Shown: positions 16,953-24,363 of the stretch, one piece after another
Layout of the letters: each line of letters opens with the position of its first letter
How positions within the stretch are numbered: the first letter of the stretch is position 1
Assembly (NCBI GenBank): GCA_031367325.1
Contig: JANLPQ010000018.1
Location: 1 to 64,000 of the forward strand
Direction: 5' to 3'
Origin: JAAFIP01 sp031367325
Lineage (GTDB): Bacteria; Pseudomonadota; Gammaproteobacteria; Burkholderiales; Burkholderiaceae_C
DNA length: 64,000 nt
The notes under the pieces: generated by a model
Seen by the model: the letters and a program-made list of their open reading frames with translations, nothing else
Database searches by the model: none
Told to the model about the DNA's origin: nothing
Translations under genes and position numbers: made by a program

Positions 16953-17486
16953 TTTTCTCTTAGATTTATGGGATGTTTTAGGCATCGAATCTTTTGCAGC
17001 ATATTTCTCAAATAAAGGCTTTGCGCGGCTTTGCAGAGCAGGTAGTAGCGGGTGGTTTTCTCGCACAGTGTTCAAAATAATACTGGTGGATGTTTCGGTT
17101 AGCAAACAAAATTTCGCCAGTACATCGTCTAGGTGTGGCACATCTTGCACTGCGATTTCTAGCAGCCAGCTGTCTTCACCCGTTAAGTTATAGGCGTTGA
17201 TGACCTCAGGGGTTTCTTCTACCCGTTTGATCACCGTGGCGTAGTCACACCGCCCTACCCGCACTATGGCGCGGATACCGTAGCCCAAGCGCACTGCGTC
17301 TACTACCGCGTGGTAGCCTTTAATGACGCCTGACAGTTCGAGTTTGCGCACCCGCTCAGTCACTGCGGGCTGGCTTAGATGCACGCGGCGGCCTAGCTCG
17401 CTCATGCTGATGCGTGCATCGCACTGCAGCTCGGCCAATATTCGGCTGTCATACAGGTCTAAGTCCTCGGTGCTTGCGGTATTCAT
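16935..17486 (-). CDS. Lrp/AsnC-family transcriptional regulator
   Basis: 183 residues. The N-terminal winged helix reads LDLYDSRILAELQCDARISM and SELGRRVHLSQPAVTERVRK; a RAM ligand-binding domain follows (YGIRAIVRVGRC, VINAYNLTGEDSWLLEIAV). It is about 25 residues longer than the usual Lrp length because of a basic tail (KTSHKSKRKVPSKP) whose end is derived from the dispersed repeat. It is divergent from the EamA exporter, with a gap of about 100 bp, which suggests local control of that gene by an amino acid or similar ligand. Confidence 0.9.
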   Translation of the reverse strand: MNTASTEDLDLYDSRILAELQCDARISMSELGRRVHLSQPAVTERVRKLELSGVIKGYHAVVDAVRLGYGIRAIVRVGRCDYATVIKRVEETPEVINAYNLTGEDSWLLEIAVQDVPHLDDVLAKFCLLTETSTSIILNTVRENHPLLPALQSRAKPLFEKYAAKDSMPKTSHKSKRKVPSKP

Positions 17487-17584
17487 AAGTTATCTTCTCA
17501 TTTTTTGGTGAATTTAAAGGCTGTGCATGCATGTTACCGTCAATCATGTATGGGCAACAGTATTATCAACCTGCAAAATACCGT

Positions 17585-18493
17585 ATGACTCTATCTACAA
17601 CCTCAACCACTCCAGCAACCCGCAGCGCCGACGCACCGCGCTACATTCTTCCAGCACTTTTAGCCTGCTATTTGGTATGGGGATCGACCTATTTGGCTAT
17701 TCGCTACGCGCTAGTCAGCTTTCCACCCTTCTTTCAAATGGGCACGCGCTTTCTCACTGCGGGGGTGATATTGCTCGCTGTCATGCGTTTGCGAGGTGCG
17801 CCGTGGCCTTCGGTGTCGCAGTGGCGCAACGCTTTGATAGTGGGCGTTTTAATGCTGGCCGGAGGCATGGGGTTGACTGCAGTGGCCTCGCAAACCATTG
17901 GTTCGGGCCTGATTGCCACCAGCATCGCCATTGCGCCCATGCTCACTATGGGCTGGGGGTTGCTGTGGGGCAAGCGTCCTAGCCGGCTGGAGCTTATCGG
18001 CATGACGGTGGGTTTGTTGGGCATAGTGCTCCTAGCCCAAGGGCGCAGTTTTAACGCCTCTACGGTGGGTCTGGTAGCTATTGGCGGGGCTACTTTGATG
18101 TGGTCTCTAGGCTCAGTACTGCAAACCACCCGGCTGCCACTGGCGCCGGGGCCTATGGGCTTTGCTAGTGAAATGTTGTGTGGTGGCGCGGTGTTAATGG
18201 TGATAGCTCTCATTTTGGGTGAACAATTTTCTTGGCCGCCCCAAGCGCTGGCCGCTGCATCGTGGGCGTATCTGGTGGTGTTTGGTTCGCTCGTGGCTTT
18301 CAGCGCGTATTTGTATTTACTGGCTAATGCCTCACCCGCTTTAGCCACCAGTTATGCCTTTGTGAACCCGGTGATCGCACTGATTTTGGGTGTCGTTTTA
18401 GCGGGTGAAATCGTCAGCACAGGCGAGTGGATTGCCTCGGGAATCATCCTTGCAGGTGTGCTGTTGATCTTTGCCGCCAAGCTTAAACAGTAG
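17585..18493 (+). CDS. EamA/DMT-family exporter
   Basis: 302-residue inner-membrane carrier of the drug/metabolite transporter superfamily. Ten hydrophobic segments in two EamA repeats are visible: the first begins LPALLACYLVWGSTYLAIRY, the second begins near TLMWSLGSVLQ and ends GIILAGVLLIFAAKLKQ. WGSTYLAIR is typical of YedA/RhtA-like exporters. An in-frame extension to 17531 exists but overlaps the promoter side; ATG 17585 gives the usual short cytoplasmic start. The divergent Lrp-type regulator suggests export of an amino acid or metabolite; the substrate is unknown. Confidence 0.88.
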   Translation: MTLSTTSTTPATRSADAPRYILPALLACYLVWGSTYLAIRYALVSFPPFFQMGTRFLTAGVILLAVMRLRGAPWPSVSQWRNALIVGVLMLAGGMGLTAVASQTIGSGLIATSIAIAPMLTMGWGLLWGKRPSRLELIGMTVGLLGIVLLAQGRSFNASTVGLVAIGGATLMWSLGSVLQTTRLPLAPGPMGFASEMLCGGAVLMVIALILGEQFSWPPQALAAASWAYLVVFGSLVAFSAYLYLLANASPALATSYAFVNPVIALILGVVLAGEIVSTGEWIASGIILAGVLLIFAAKLKQ

Positions 18494-18659
18494 TTTGCAG
18501 CGCTGCCTCTAGCGCACATGCAACAAAGCGCAATGAAAAAACTTTGCAAAAACGTTATTTTTCACTGGAGAAAACGCTCCTTTTACAGTAGCATCCGTTT
18601 TGTTAGTGAAGCAAATGAATCATTGACAGTTAATTAACTTAAATAGAAGGATATCAATC

Positions 18660-19130
18660 ATGGCAACTGCGAAAAAAGCTGCGGCAAAAAAACCTGCCGC
18701 AAAGAAGGCTGCACCAGCGAAGAAAGCTGCTCCAGCAAAGAAAGCCGCCGCTCCAGCTAAAAAAGCTGCTGCAAAAAAGGCTGCTCCTGCAAAGAAGGCT
18801 GCTCCAGCTAAAAAGGCTGCTCCAGCCAAGAAGGCCGCTCCAGCTAAAAAAGCTGCTGCTAAAAAAGCCCCCGCAAAAAAACGCGTACCTAACGCTGCTT
18901 TCATGAAGGCGCTGACTCTCAGCCCAGCACTGCAAGCCGTAGTAGGCGCAGCTGCCTTGCCACGTACCGAAATCGTGAGCAAGCTGTGGGTTTACATCAA
19001 GAAAAACAATCTGCAGGACAAAATCAACAAGCGCATGATCAACGCTGACGCTAAGCTGAAAGAAGTTTTCGGCAAGGCCCAAGTGTCCATGTTCGAGATG
19101 GCTGGCCTGATCGGCAAGCACGCTAAGTAA
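18660..19130 (+). CDS. SWIB/MDM2-domain protein with Lys/Ala-rich (histone H1-like) N-terminus
   Basis: 156 residues. The first 75 are near-perfect AAPAKK/AAAKK repeats resembling the C-terminal tail of histone H1 and should bind DNA non-specifically. Residues 77-156 form a SWIB domain: LPRTEIVSKLWVYIKKNNLQ, MINADAKLKEVFGK and MFEMAGLIGKH. AAGGA-type ribosome site lies about 10 bp upstream of the ATG (AGAAGG). A strong terminator follows, so it is a single-gene unit. Likely a nucleoid-associated protein; similar proteins are common in Burkholderiales. Confidence 0.9.
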   Translation: MATAKKAAAKKPAAKKAAPAKKAAPAKKAAAPAKKAAAKKAAPAKKAAPAKKAAPAKKAAPAKKAAAKKAPAKKRVPNAAFMKALTLSPALQAVVGAAALPRTEIVSKLWVYIKKNNLQDKINKRMINADAKLKEVFGKAQVSMFEMAGLIGKHAK

Positions 19131-19171
19131 TTAGCATGTCTTGCGTAAAAGCTTAGGCTTTTGCTTGAATC

Positions 19172-19200
19172 AAAAAAACCACCCTCGGGTGGTTTTTTTA
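19172..19200. terminator. Bidirectional rho-independent terminator
   Basis: AAAAAAACCACCC TCG GGTGGTTTTTTT: a 6-bp GC-rich stem flanked by A and T runs. It can serve both the SWIB gene and the convergent ABC ATPase gene. Confidence 0.88.
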
Positions 19201-19221
19201 CGCCTTAAGATTCGATGGTCT

Positions 19222-19911
19222 TCACGCTTGGGACTCTGCTATGGAAGTAATGGCACCAGCTTCAATAGTGATGCGTTTAGCGCAGCGCTGGGCAATGGCG
19301 CGGTCGTGGGTAACAAGTACCAGCGTGGTGCCCAGTTCAGCATTCAAATCAAACATCAGTTGCATCACTTTGTCGCCCGTAGCATGGTCTAAGCTGCCAG
19401 TAGGCTCGTCTGCCATCAGCACAGCGGGCTGCACCACAAAGGCACGAGCCAGTGCTACGCGTTGCTGCTCGCCACCACTCATCACCTTGGGGTAGTGCTG
19501 CATGCGTTCACTCAAACCAACGCGTTTAAGCATGTCGGTAGCCGCCGTGCGTGAGTCTTTACGGCCTGCAAGCTCCAACGGCAGCATCACATTTTCTAGC
19601 GCGGTTAAATTACCGAGCAATTGAAAGCTTTGAAACACAAAGCCTACCTTTTGCGCCCGCCAAGCGGCACGGTCGTCCTCGGTAATGGTAAATAAATCTT
19701 GTCCCGCTAAATGAACGGTTCCGCGCGTAGGGGTATCCAACCCTGCAACGATGGACAGCAAAGTACTTTTGCCCGATCCAGAAGCACCGACAATAGCCAC
19801 TGTATCTTTCGCCACTATTGAAAAATCAATATCACGCAGAATATCAAGAGTACCTGTTGAGTCGGTCACGCTTTTGAAAACATGCTCTACTGCGATAATG
19901 GAATCTGCCAT
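19222..19911 (-). CDS. ABC transporter ATP-binding protein (LolD/YbbA-like)
   Basis: 229-residue ATPase of the MacB/LolD type. Walker A is GASGSGKSTL, the Q-loop FVFQSFQLLG, signature MSGGEQQRVALARA, Walker B VLMADEPTGSLD and switch histidine VTHDR. It probably energises lipoprotein or lipid extraction like E. coli YbbA. No permease gene is adjacent in the window, so its partner must be elsewhere. Its divergent neighbour is the TesA-like esterase, matching the ybbA-tesA linkage of other proteobacteria. The two start codons overlap by two bases within CCATGG. Confidence 0.9.
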   Translation of the reverse strand: MADSIIAVEHVFKSVTDSTGTLDILRDIDFSIVAKDTVAIVGASGSGKSTLLSIVAGLDTPTRGTVHLAGQDLFTITEDDRAAWRAQKVGFVFQSFQLLGNLTALENVMLPLELAGRKDSRTAATDMLKRVGLSERMQHYPKVMSGGEQQRVALARAFVVQPAVLMADEPTGSLDHATGDKVMQLMFDLNAELGTTLVLVTHDRAIAQRCAKRITIEAGAITSIAESQA

Positions 19912-20611
19912 GGTCTTACATCTTATAAATCTCTATAAACGCCACTTTACCGCGACTTTCGCCTTAGCCGTTGGCTTAGGGCTATCTTTGCTGTCTGCTC
20001 AGGCCAAAGCGTTAAGCGAGATAGCCCCTCCCGTGATTTTGGTAGTAGGCGACTCACTTAGCGCTGAATATGGTCTGGCCCGGGGTACAGGCTGGGTAGC
20101 GCTGCTAGAGAAAAAGCTGCTTGCCGAGAAATACACCGCCAAGGTCATCAACGCCAGCATCAGCGGCGACACTACATCAGGTGGCCGGTCGCGCCTGCCT
20201 GCGCTGTTAGCACAGCACAAGCCTACCCACGTTGTCATTGAGCTAGGCGCTAACGACGCACTGCGCGGCCTGCCGATGGCAATGACCGCCGATAACTTGA
20301 GCGCCATGACCGACGCCGCCCAAAAGACCCATGCCAAAGTACTGCTAGTGGGCATGCAACTACCACCCAACTTTGGCGCAGACTACAGCAAACAATTCGC
20401 TGGTACGTTTAAAAAAGTATCTGTGGCTAAAAAGACCGGCTTGGTACCATTTTTTCTTAAAGACGTAGCCGACATTGCCGACCCTATTAAGCTCTTCCAA
20501 GCCGACCGCATTCACCCCAAAGCCGAAGCCCACCCTACTATGCTGGCTAATTTATGGCCCGAGCTGATAAAGCTGCTTAAGCCAGGACCTTACAACGCAG
20601 CAAAAATTTAA
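19910..20611 (+). CDS. tesA: TesA-like periplasmic GDSL esterase/arylesterase
   Basis: SGNH hydrolase acting on acyl esters or thioesters in the periplasm. About 233 residues. A signal peptide is clear (FALAVGLGLSLLSAQAKA). Block I VVGDSLSAEYG carries the nucleophile Ser, block III VIELGANDALRG the oxyanion Asn, and block V DRIHPKAEAH the Asp and His. ATG 19910 sits inside the divergent ABC ATPase start region; a longer frame to 19751 reads antisense to that gene. It is followed after 10 bp by mnmH, so they may be cotranscribed. Confidence 0.87.
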   Translation: MVLHLINLYKRHFTATFALAVGLGLSLLSAQAKALSEIAPPVILVVGDSLSAEYGLARGTGWVALLEKKLLAEKYTAKVINASISGDTTSGGRSRLPALLAQHKPTHVVIELGANDALRGLPMAMTADNLSAMTDAAQKTHAKVLLVGMQLPPNFGADYSKQFAGTFKKVSVAKKTGLVPFFLKDVADIADPIKLFQADRIHPKAEAHPTMLANLWPELIKLLKPGPYNAAKI

Positions 20612-20621
20612 AATAGTCCCC

Positions 20622-21689
20622 ATGCCCCTTACCAAAATCAACGCTGCCGATGCCCTAGCGCAGCTGGACAGTTTTGACACCATCATCGACGCGCGCAGCG
20701 AAAGCGAATATGCACTAGACCGCCTGCCAGGCGCAGTCAACTGGCCTACATTGAATGACCAAGAGCGCCACGAGGTGGGCACTGAATACAAGCAAGTCAG
20801 CGCCTTCGACGCCCGCAAACGAGGAGCAGTAATGGCAGCGCGCAACATTGCCCGGCACATAGAAACTCACTGCGCTACTAAACCTAAAAACTGGAAACCT
20901 TTAATCTACTGCTGGCGCGGCGGGCAACGCAGTGGGTCGCTATCGCTGGTGTTGTCACAAATTGGGTTTGATGTGCATATTATTGACGGCGGTTATAAAG
21001 CTTTTCGGGCTGAAATGCTGGTAGACACTGCTCGGCTAGCTACGATTTTTGACTATCGCGTGATTTGTGGCCCCACAGGCAGCGGTAAAACACGCTTGCT
21101 CACATCGTTAGCTGCAGCAGGCGCGCAAGTGCTAGACCTAGAAGCTTTGGCCGAGCACCGCAGCTCGGTACTGGGCTTAATCCCCGGCCAACCGCAGCCT
21201 AGTCAAAAACAGTTTGACACACGCGTGTGGGACGTACTGCGTAAGCTAAACCCGAGCCAACTGGTATGGGCCGAGAGCGAGAGTAAAAAAGTAGGCAATG
21301 TGAGCATACCGGATGCGTTAATGTCTGCGTTGCGCACCAGCAGTTGCGCGCGGTTGGAGCTGCCCGTTGAAGAGCGTGTGGAGCTGCTGATGGAAGACTA
21401 TGATTTCTTTGTCAAAGACCCGGCGTTTTTTTGCGAGCGACTGGATGTACTGAAAGATCTGCGTGGCACTGCAGTTATTGAAGATTGGAAAGCGCGCGTG
21501 CATGCCGGGCAAGTTCAGGGCGTAGTGCGCGAGCTGTTAGAAATTCACTACGACCCTGGCTATGCCAGCTCTACACGCCGTAATTACCAGCAGTTTGACG
21601 CCAGTTATGTGATAACTACGCACACGCGCGCAGACTTGTCTGAGCGCTTATTTTCTCAGACCCTTATTGCAGATACTGCAGCGCCTTAG
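20622..21689 (+). CDS. mnmH: tRNA 2-selenouridine synthase (MnmH/SelU)
   Basis: Replaces sulfur by selenium (via geranylated intermediate) in 2-thiouridine at the wobble position of tRNA-Lys, -Glu and -Gln. 355 residues: an N-terminal rhodanese domain with the catalytic Cys in LIYCWRGGQRSGSLS, and a P-loop domain with Walker A VICGPTGSGKTRLL. The family signatures FDTIIDARSESEYALDRLPG and GAVNWP are present. No selD, needed for selenophosphate, lies in the window. Ten bases separate it from tesA. Confidence 0.93.
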   Translation: MPLTKINAADALAQLDSFDTIIDARSESEYALDRLPGAVNWPTLNDQERHEVGTEYKQVSAFDARKRGAVMAARNIARHIETHCATKPKNWKPLIYCWRGGQRSGSLSLVLSQIGFDVHIIDGGYKAFRAEMLVDTARLATIFDYRVICGPTGSGKTRLLTSLAAAGAQVLDLEALAEHRSSVLGLIPGQPQPSQKQFDTRVWDVLRKLNPSQLVWAESESKKVGNVSIPDALMSALRTSSCARLELPVEERVELLMEDYDFFVKDPAFFCERLDVLKDLRGTAVIEDWKARVHAGQVQGVVRELLEIHYDPGYASSTRRNYQQFDASYVITTHTRADLSERLFSQTLIADTAAP

Positions 21690-21821
21690 GACTCACATTA
21701 GCTGCGCGCTGGTTACAGGTGCAAACATGTCTACGCTGACTAGCGCGATGATGTCATCAAGAATACACTTTGTGTACGCATGCTTATTTCATGCAAATTG
21801 GCATCATTCATGGAGGACGCT

Positions 21822-22856
21822 ATGGCACAAACTCACCGCTTAGAGATCGCAGGTACGCTTGATTTAGACCAGTTCTGGCCTGCAGGTAAATCGGATGCGG
21901 ACACCACTAAACTGCGGCTGAAGATTGCAAGCGGTGGCGTGCGCGTTCGCCTAGCAGGGCAAACGCAATTTCAAACCACCACAGCCTACGAAGGCGCAGG
22001 CATTCCAGGTAAAGAAGATGCTGATACCGGGGTAGCTAAACTAGAACTGGTTATTAAAAACAATACGCTGACTGTGCGCTTGCAACGCATCGACGCGCCT
22101 GAACTGCACTACCGACCTGACGCCAAGGGCAGCGACGGCAAGCTCAAAGGCACTGGCCTGATCAAGGACTACCGACAGAACCAAGCTGAGACAGCGGTAG
22201 TCAAGCTGGCTAAGTTTTTAACCAGTTTTGGTAATAACCCACTGCCCTGCACCTTCACTTCAGAACTCAAATCCACTGATGGCCCGGGTGCTGTGATCGA
22301 CAAATATGGCCGCTTTGTAGGCGATATTATTTTGCCAGACGGCACCAACCTTAATGTATGGCTGCTGCAGCAAGGCTTGGCCGTAATAGCGCTGTACGAC
22401 TCGATGTTGCCAGCAGAAATAGACGAGTCGATTGCAGCGTGGCAAGCGGGGCGTAAAAAGCAGGGTAATGTTGCGCGCCATTACACCGATAGGTTTGGCA
22501 AGTTTGACCCTGCATTAGTGTTTCGCGCTGTCGGTTCTAAAGTGGCTAACGAAGGGGTGCGTAAATTTTTGCACCCTAAGTTTTATCGCAGGCAAACTAC
22601 GTGGTGGGCTTTTACCCAAGTGCAAGCTTTTAAAGGCGATTTAGGTGACTGGTTGACCAAAAAGGCTGAGGTCTGCTGGTATTTGCCTGAGTTTCGGCAA
22701 CTTGGCGATAAAGCACAAAAGTACCCTCTGTACGAGCGCGACTTTGACGGCGACGGTATTGGTTGGGATCCAGAGGATTTTATTTTTGCAGAAAGCCCGT
22801 CGAGTATTCAGCGTTTGACGGTTGGCGGGACGCTAGCCAAAGTAACGGAATGGTGA
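21822..22856 (+). CDS. SNase-like (thermonuclease-fold) protein with extra C-terminal region
   Basis: 344 residues with no signal peptide. The middle resembles the staphylococcal nuclease OB fold: VRLQRIDAPELHY, then DKYGRFVGDIILPDGTNLN and VWLLQQGLAVIALY. About 140 C-terminal residues match no domain I recognise but contain DFDGDGIGWDPE, a 12-residue loop with the acidic spacing of an EF hand. The start is well supported: GGAGG lies five bases before ATG 21822. A nuclease role is an inference from the fold. It stands alone between mnmH and the epimerase gene. Confidence 0.75.
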   Translation: MAQTHRLEIAGTLDLDQFWPAGKSDADTTKLRLKIASGGVRVRLAGQTQFQTTTAYEGAGIPGKEDADTGVAKLELVIKNNTLTVRLQRIDAPELHYRPDAKGSDGKLKGTGLIKDYRQNQAETAVVKLAKFLTSFGNNPLPCTFTSELKSTDGPGAVIDKYGRFVGDIILPDGTNLNVWLLQQGLAVIALYDSMLPAEIDESIAAWQAGRKKQGNVARHYTDRFGKFDPALVFRAVGSKVANEGVRKFLHPKFYRRQTTWWAFTQVQAFKGDLGDWLTKKAEVCWYLPEFRQLGDKAQKYPLYERDFDGDGIGWDPEDFIFAESPSSIQRLTVGGTLAKVTEW

Positions 22857-22857
22857 C

Positions 22858-22887
22858 TTGTAGAAGTGCCTATGAACCCTTCTACAA
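22858..22887 (+). terminator. Weak hairpin after the SNase-like gene
   Basis: TTGTAGAAG and CTTCTACAA form a 9-bp stem with a 12-nt loop directly after the stop codon. No long T run follows, so termination is only possible. Confidence 0.4.
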
Positions 22888-22929
22888 ATTTAGGATGAGC
22901 GGGTTGGCCGTAGTATGAGCGAAGCCTTA

Positions 22930-23394
22930 CTACGATGACAAGGCTTTGATCACTTCAGGTGGAGCTTGCACCAACTCAATCAACACGCCCTCGCCTGCGA
23001 TAGGAAACTCGTCATTGCTTTTGGGATGTAAAAACGTGATGTCGTAGCCCGCTGCACCTTTGCGAATGCCGCCGGGCGCAAAGCGCACACCTTGTGCGGT
23101 AAGCCAGCCAACCGCCTTGGGCAAGTCGTCAATCCACAGGCCCACATGGTTTAGTGGCGTGGTGTGCACAGCGGGTTTTTTATCGGGGTCGATGGGTTGC
23201 ATCAAGTCGACTTCTACTTTATGCGGACCACTGCCAATAGCGCAAATGTCTTCGTCTACGTTTTCACGCTCGCTTTTAAAGTTACCTGTGACTTCTAGGC
23301 CCAACATATCTACCCACAGCGTTTTTAGGCGGGTTTTGTCTGGTGCCCCGATGGCAATTTGTTGGATACCGAGAACTTTAAAAGGGCGTGTCAT
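22930..23394 (-). CDS. VOC-family protein, probable methylmalonyl-CoA epimerase
   Basis: 154-residue glyoxalase/VOC protein. Metal ligands are expected in IQQIAIGAPD, PLNHVGLWIDDL (His) and VLIELVQAP (Glu); the first ligand position shows Gln rather than the usual His (KVLGIQQIAIG), which VOC members of this type tolerate. Its location at the end of the run pccA-cupin-nicotinamidase supports epimerisation of (S)- to (R)-methylmalonyl-CoA, the step between propionyl-CoA carboxylase and mutase. The sequence alone fits a wider lactoylglutathione-lyase-like annotation. Confidence 0.75.
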   Translation of the reverse strand: MTRPFKVLGIQQIAIGAPDKTRLKTLWVDMLGLEVTGNFKSERENVDEDICAIGSGPHKVEVDLMQPIDPDKKPAVHTTPLNHVGLWIDDLPKAVGWLTAQGVRFAPGGIRKGAAGYDITFLHPKSNDEFPIAGEGVLIELVQAPPEVIKALSS

Positions 23395-23401
23395 GATTTT
23401 T

Positions 23402-24022
23402 CTAGGTTATGTCGTTAGATTGCAGGCGTTGCACACCAGCGGCTTGTAGGTCTTTCCACGCTTGTGCGAGCGAGCCGTTCAGGTCAATTGCGCGGCAGGC
23501 ATCTTCAATCACTGCGGCTTCAAATCCTGCTGCTCTGGCATCTAAAGCGGTCCAAGCCACACAAAAATCAGTGGCCAGTCCGCATACATAGGCCTTGCGC
23601 AAACCGCGCGCTTGCAGATATGCGGCCAGGCCCGTCGTGGTGGTACGGTCCGCCTCCATAAATGCCGAATAACTGTCGACCTGCGGGTGAAAGCCTTTGC
23701 GAATAATCAATTGGGCTTGGGGCAATTGCAGGTCTTTATGCAAAGCCGCGTCATGCGTGCCCTGCATGCAATGGTCAGGCCACAGCACCTGTGGGCCGTA
23801 GGGCGTGATCATCATGTCATAAGGTGCGCTGCCTTTGTAGCTAGATGCAAACGACGCATGGCCTGCAGGGTGCCAGTCTTGCGTGATGACCACATTGCTA
23901 AACAATTTGCCAAGGCGGTTGATTACTGGCACCACTTCATCACCGCGCGGCACAGGCAAGCCACCTCCGGGCATGAAGCCGTTTTGTACATCCACTACGA
24001 TCAGTACAGCGTCTTGGTTCAT
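23402..24022 (-). CDS. pncA: Nicotinamidase (PncA-like isochorismatase-fold amidohydrolase)
   Basis: Hydrolyses nicotinamide to nicotinate for NAD salvage. 206 residues with the catalytic Asp in LIVVDVQNGFMPGG, metal-binding DWHPAGHASFA, the Lys in IIRKGFHPQVDSYSAF and the nucleophilic Cys in VCGLATDFCVAWTALDA. All catalytic residues are present. ATG 24022 overlaps the stop of the upstream cupin gene (ATGA), so that start is preferred to the in-frame 24037. It belongs to the pccA downstream operon. Confidence 0.92.
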   Translation of the reverse strand: MNQDAVLIVVDVQNGFMPGGGLPVPRGDEVVPVINRLGKLFSNVVITQDWHPAGHASFASSYKGSAPYDMMITPYGPQVLWPDHCMQGTHDAALHKDLQLPQAQLIIRKGFHPQVDSYSAFMEADRTTTTGLAAYLQARGLRKAYVCGLATDFCVAWTALDARAAGFEAAVIEDACRAIDLNGSLAQAWKDLQAAGVQRLQSNDIT

Positions 24023-24315
24023 GGCTGCGATGAGCAATTAAACCGCTGAGGCTTACGCCCAACCAGATAGCGCACGCCATGGGGCACTGCGCTCTCAAGA
24101 TGGGGCGTATTGGCTGCTAGGCGGAACACATCGCCTGCTTGGTAGGTGATTTCTACCCCGCTTACGCTGATGGACAGTGACCCATCAGTGATCAAGGCAA
24201 ATGCATCGAAAGGATGTTGATGCAAATCCATACTGTAGCCCACCGGCTTTTCTATCAACACCGCGGCATCAAACGCTTCTGCGCGCAATGCGGCTTCAAA
24301 ATCTGGTTGGTTCAT
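24019..24315 (-). CDS. Small cupin-domain protein
   Basis: 98-residue single cupin barrel. The metal-binding motif is visible as GYSMDLHQHPFDAFALITDG (His-x-His and following positions), and the second motif as GDVFRLAANTPHLESA. It could bind a metal and act as a small-molecule sensor or enzyme, but the substrate is unknown. It lies between pccA and nicotinamidase, overlapping the latter by four bases. Confidence 0.8.
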   Translation of the reverse strand: MNQPDFEAALRAEAFDAAVLIEKPVGYSMDLHQHPFDAFALITDGSLSISVSGVEITYQAGDVFRLAANTPHLESAVPHGVRYLVGRKPQRFNCSSQP

Positions 24316-24363
24316 AGGTAACTCCTAAGTCTGTTCATAGTGTAGGCAAACTCGTACTGCGGC

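Noticed and set aside
18620..19121. Two long minus-strand frames across the SWIB gene
   Set aside because: They consist of AAFLAGAAF- or SSLFSWS-type repeats, the antisense reading of the Lys/Ala repeats.
19751..19909. Longer N-terminus for the TesA-like esterase
   Set aside because: The extension is antisense to the ABC ATPase Walker A region and would bury the signal peptide.
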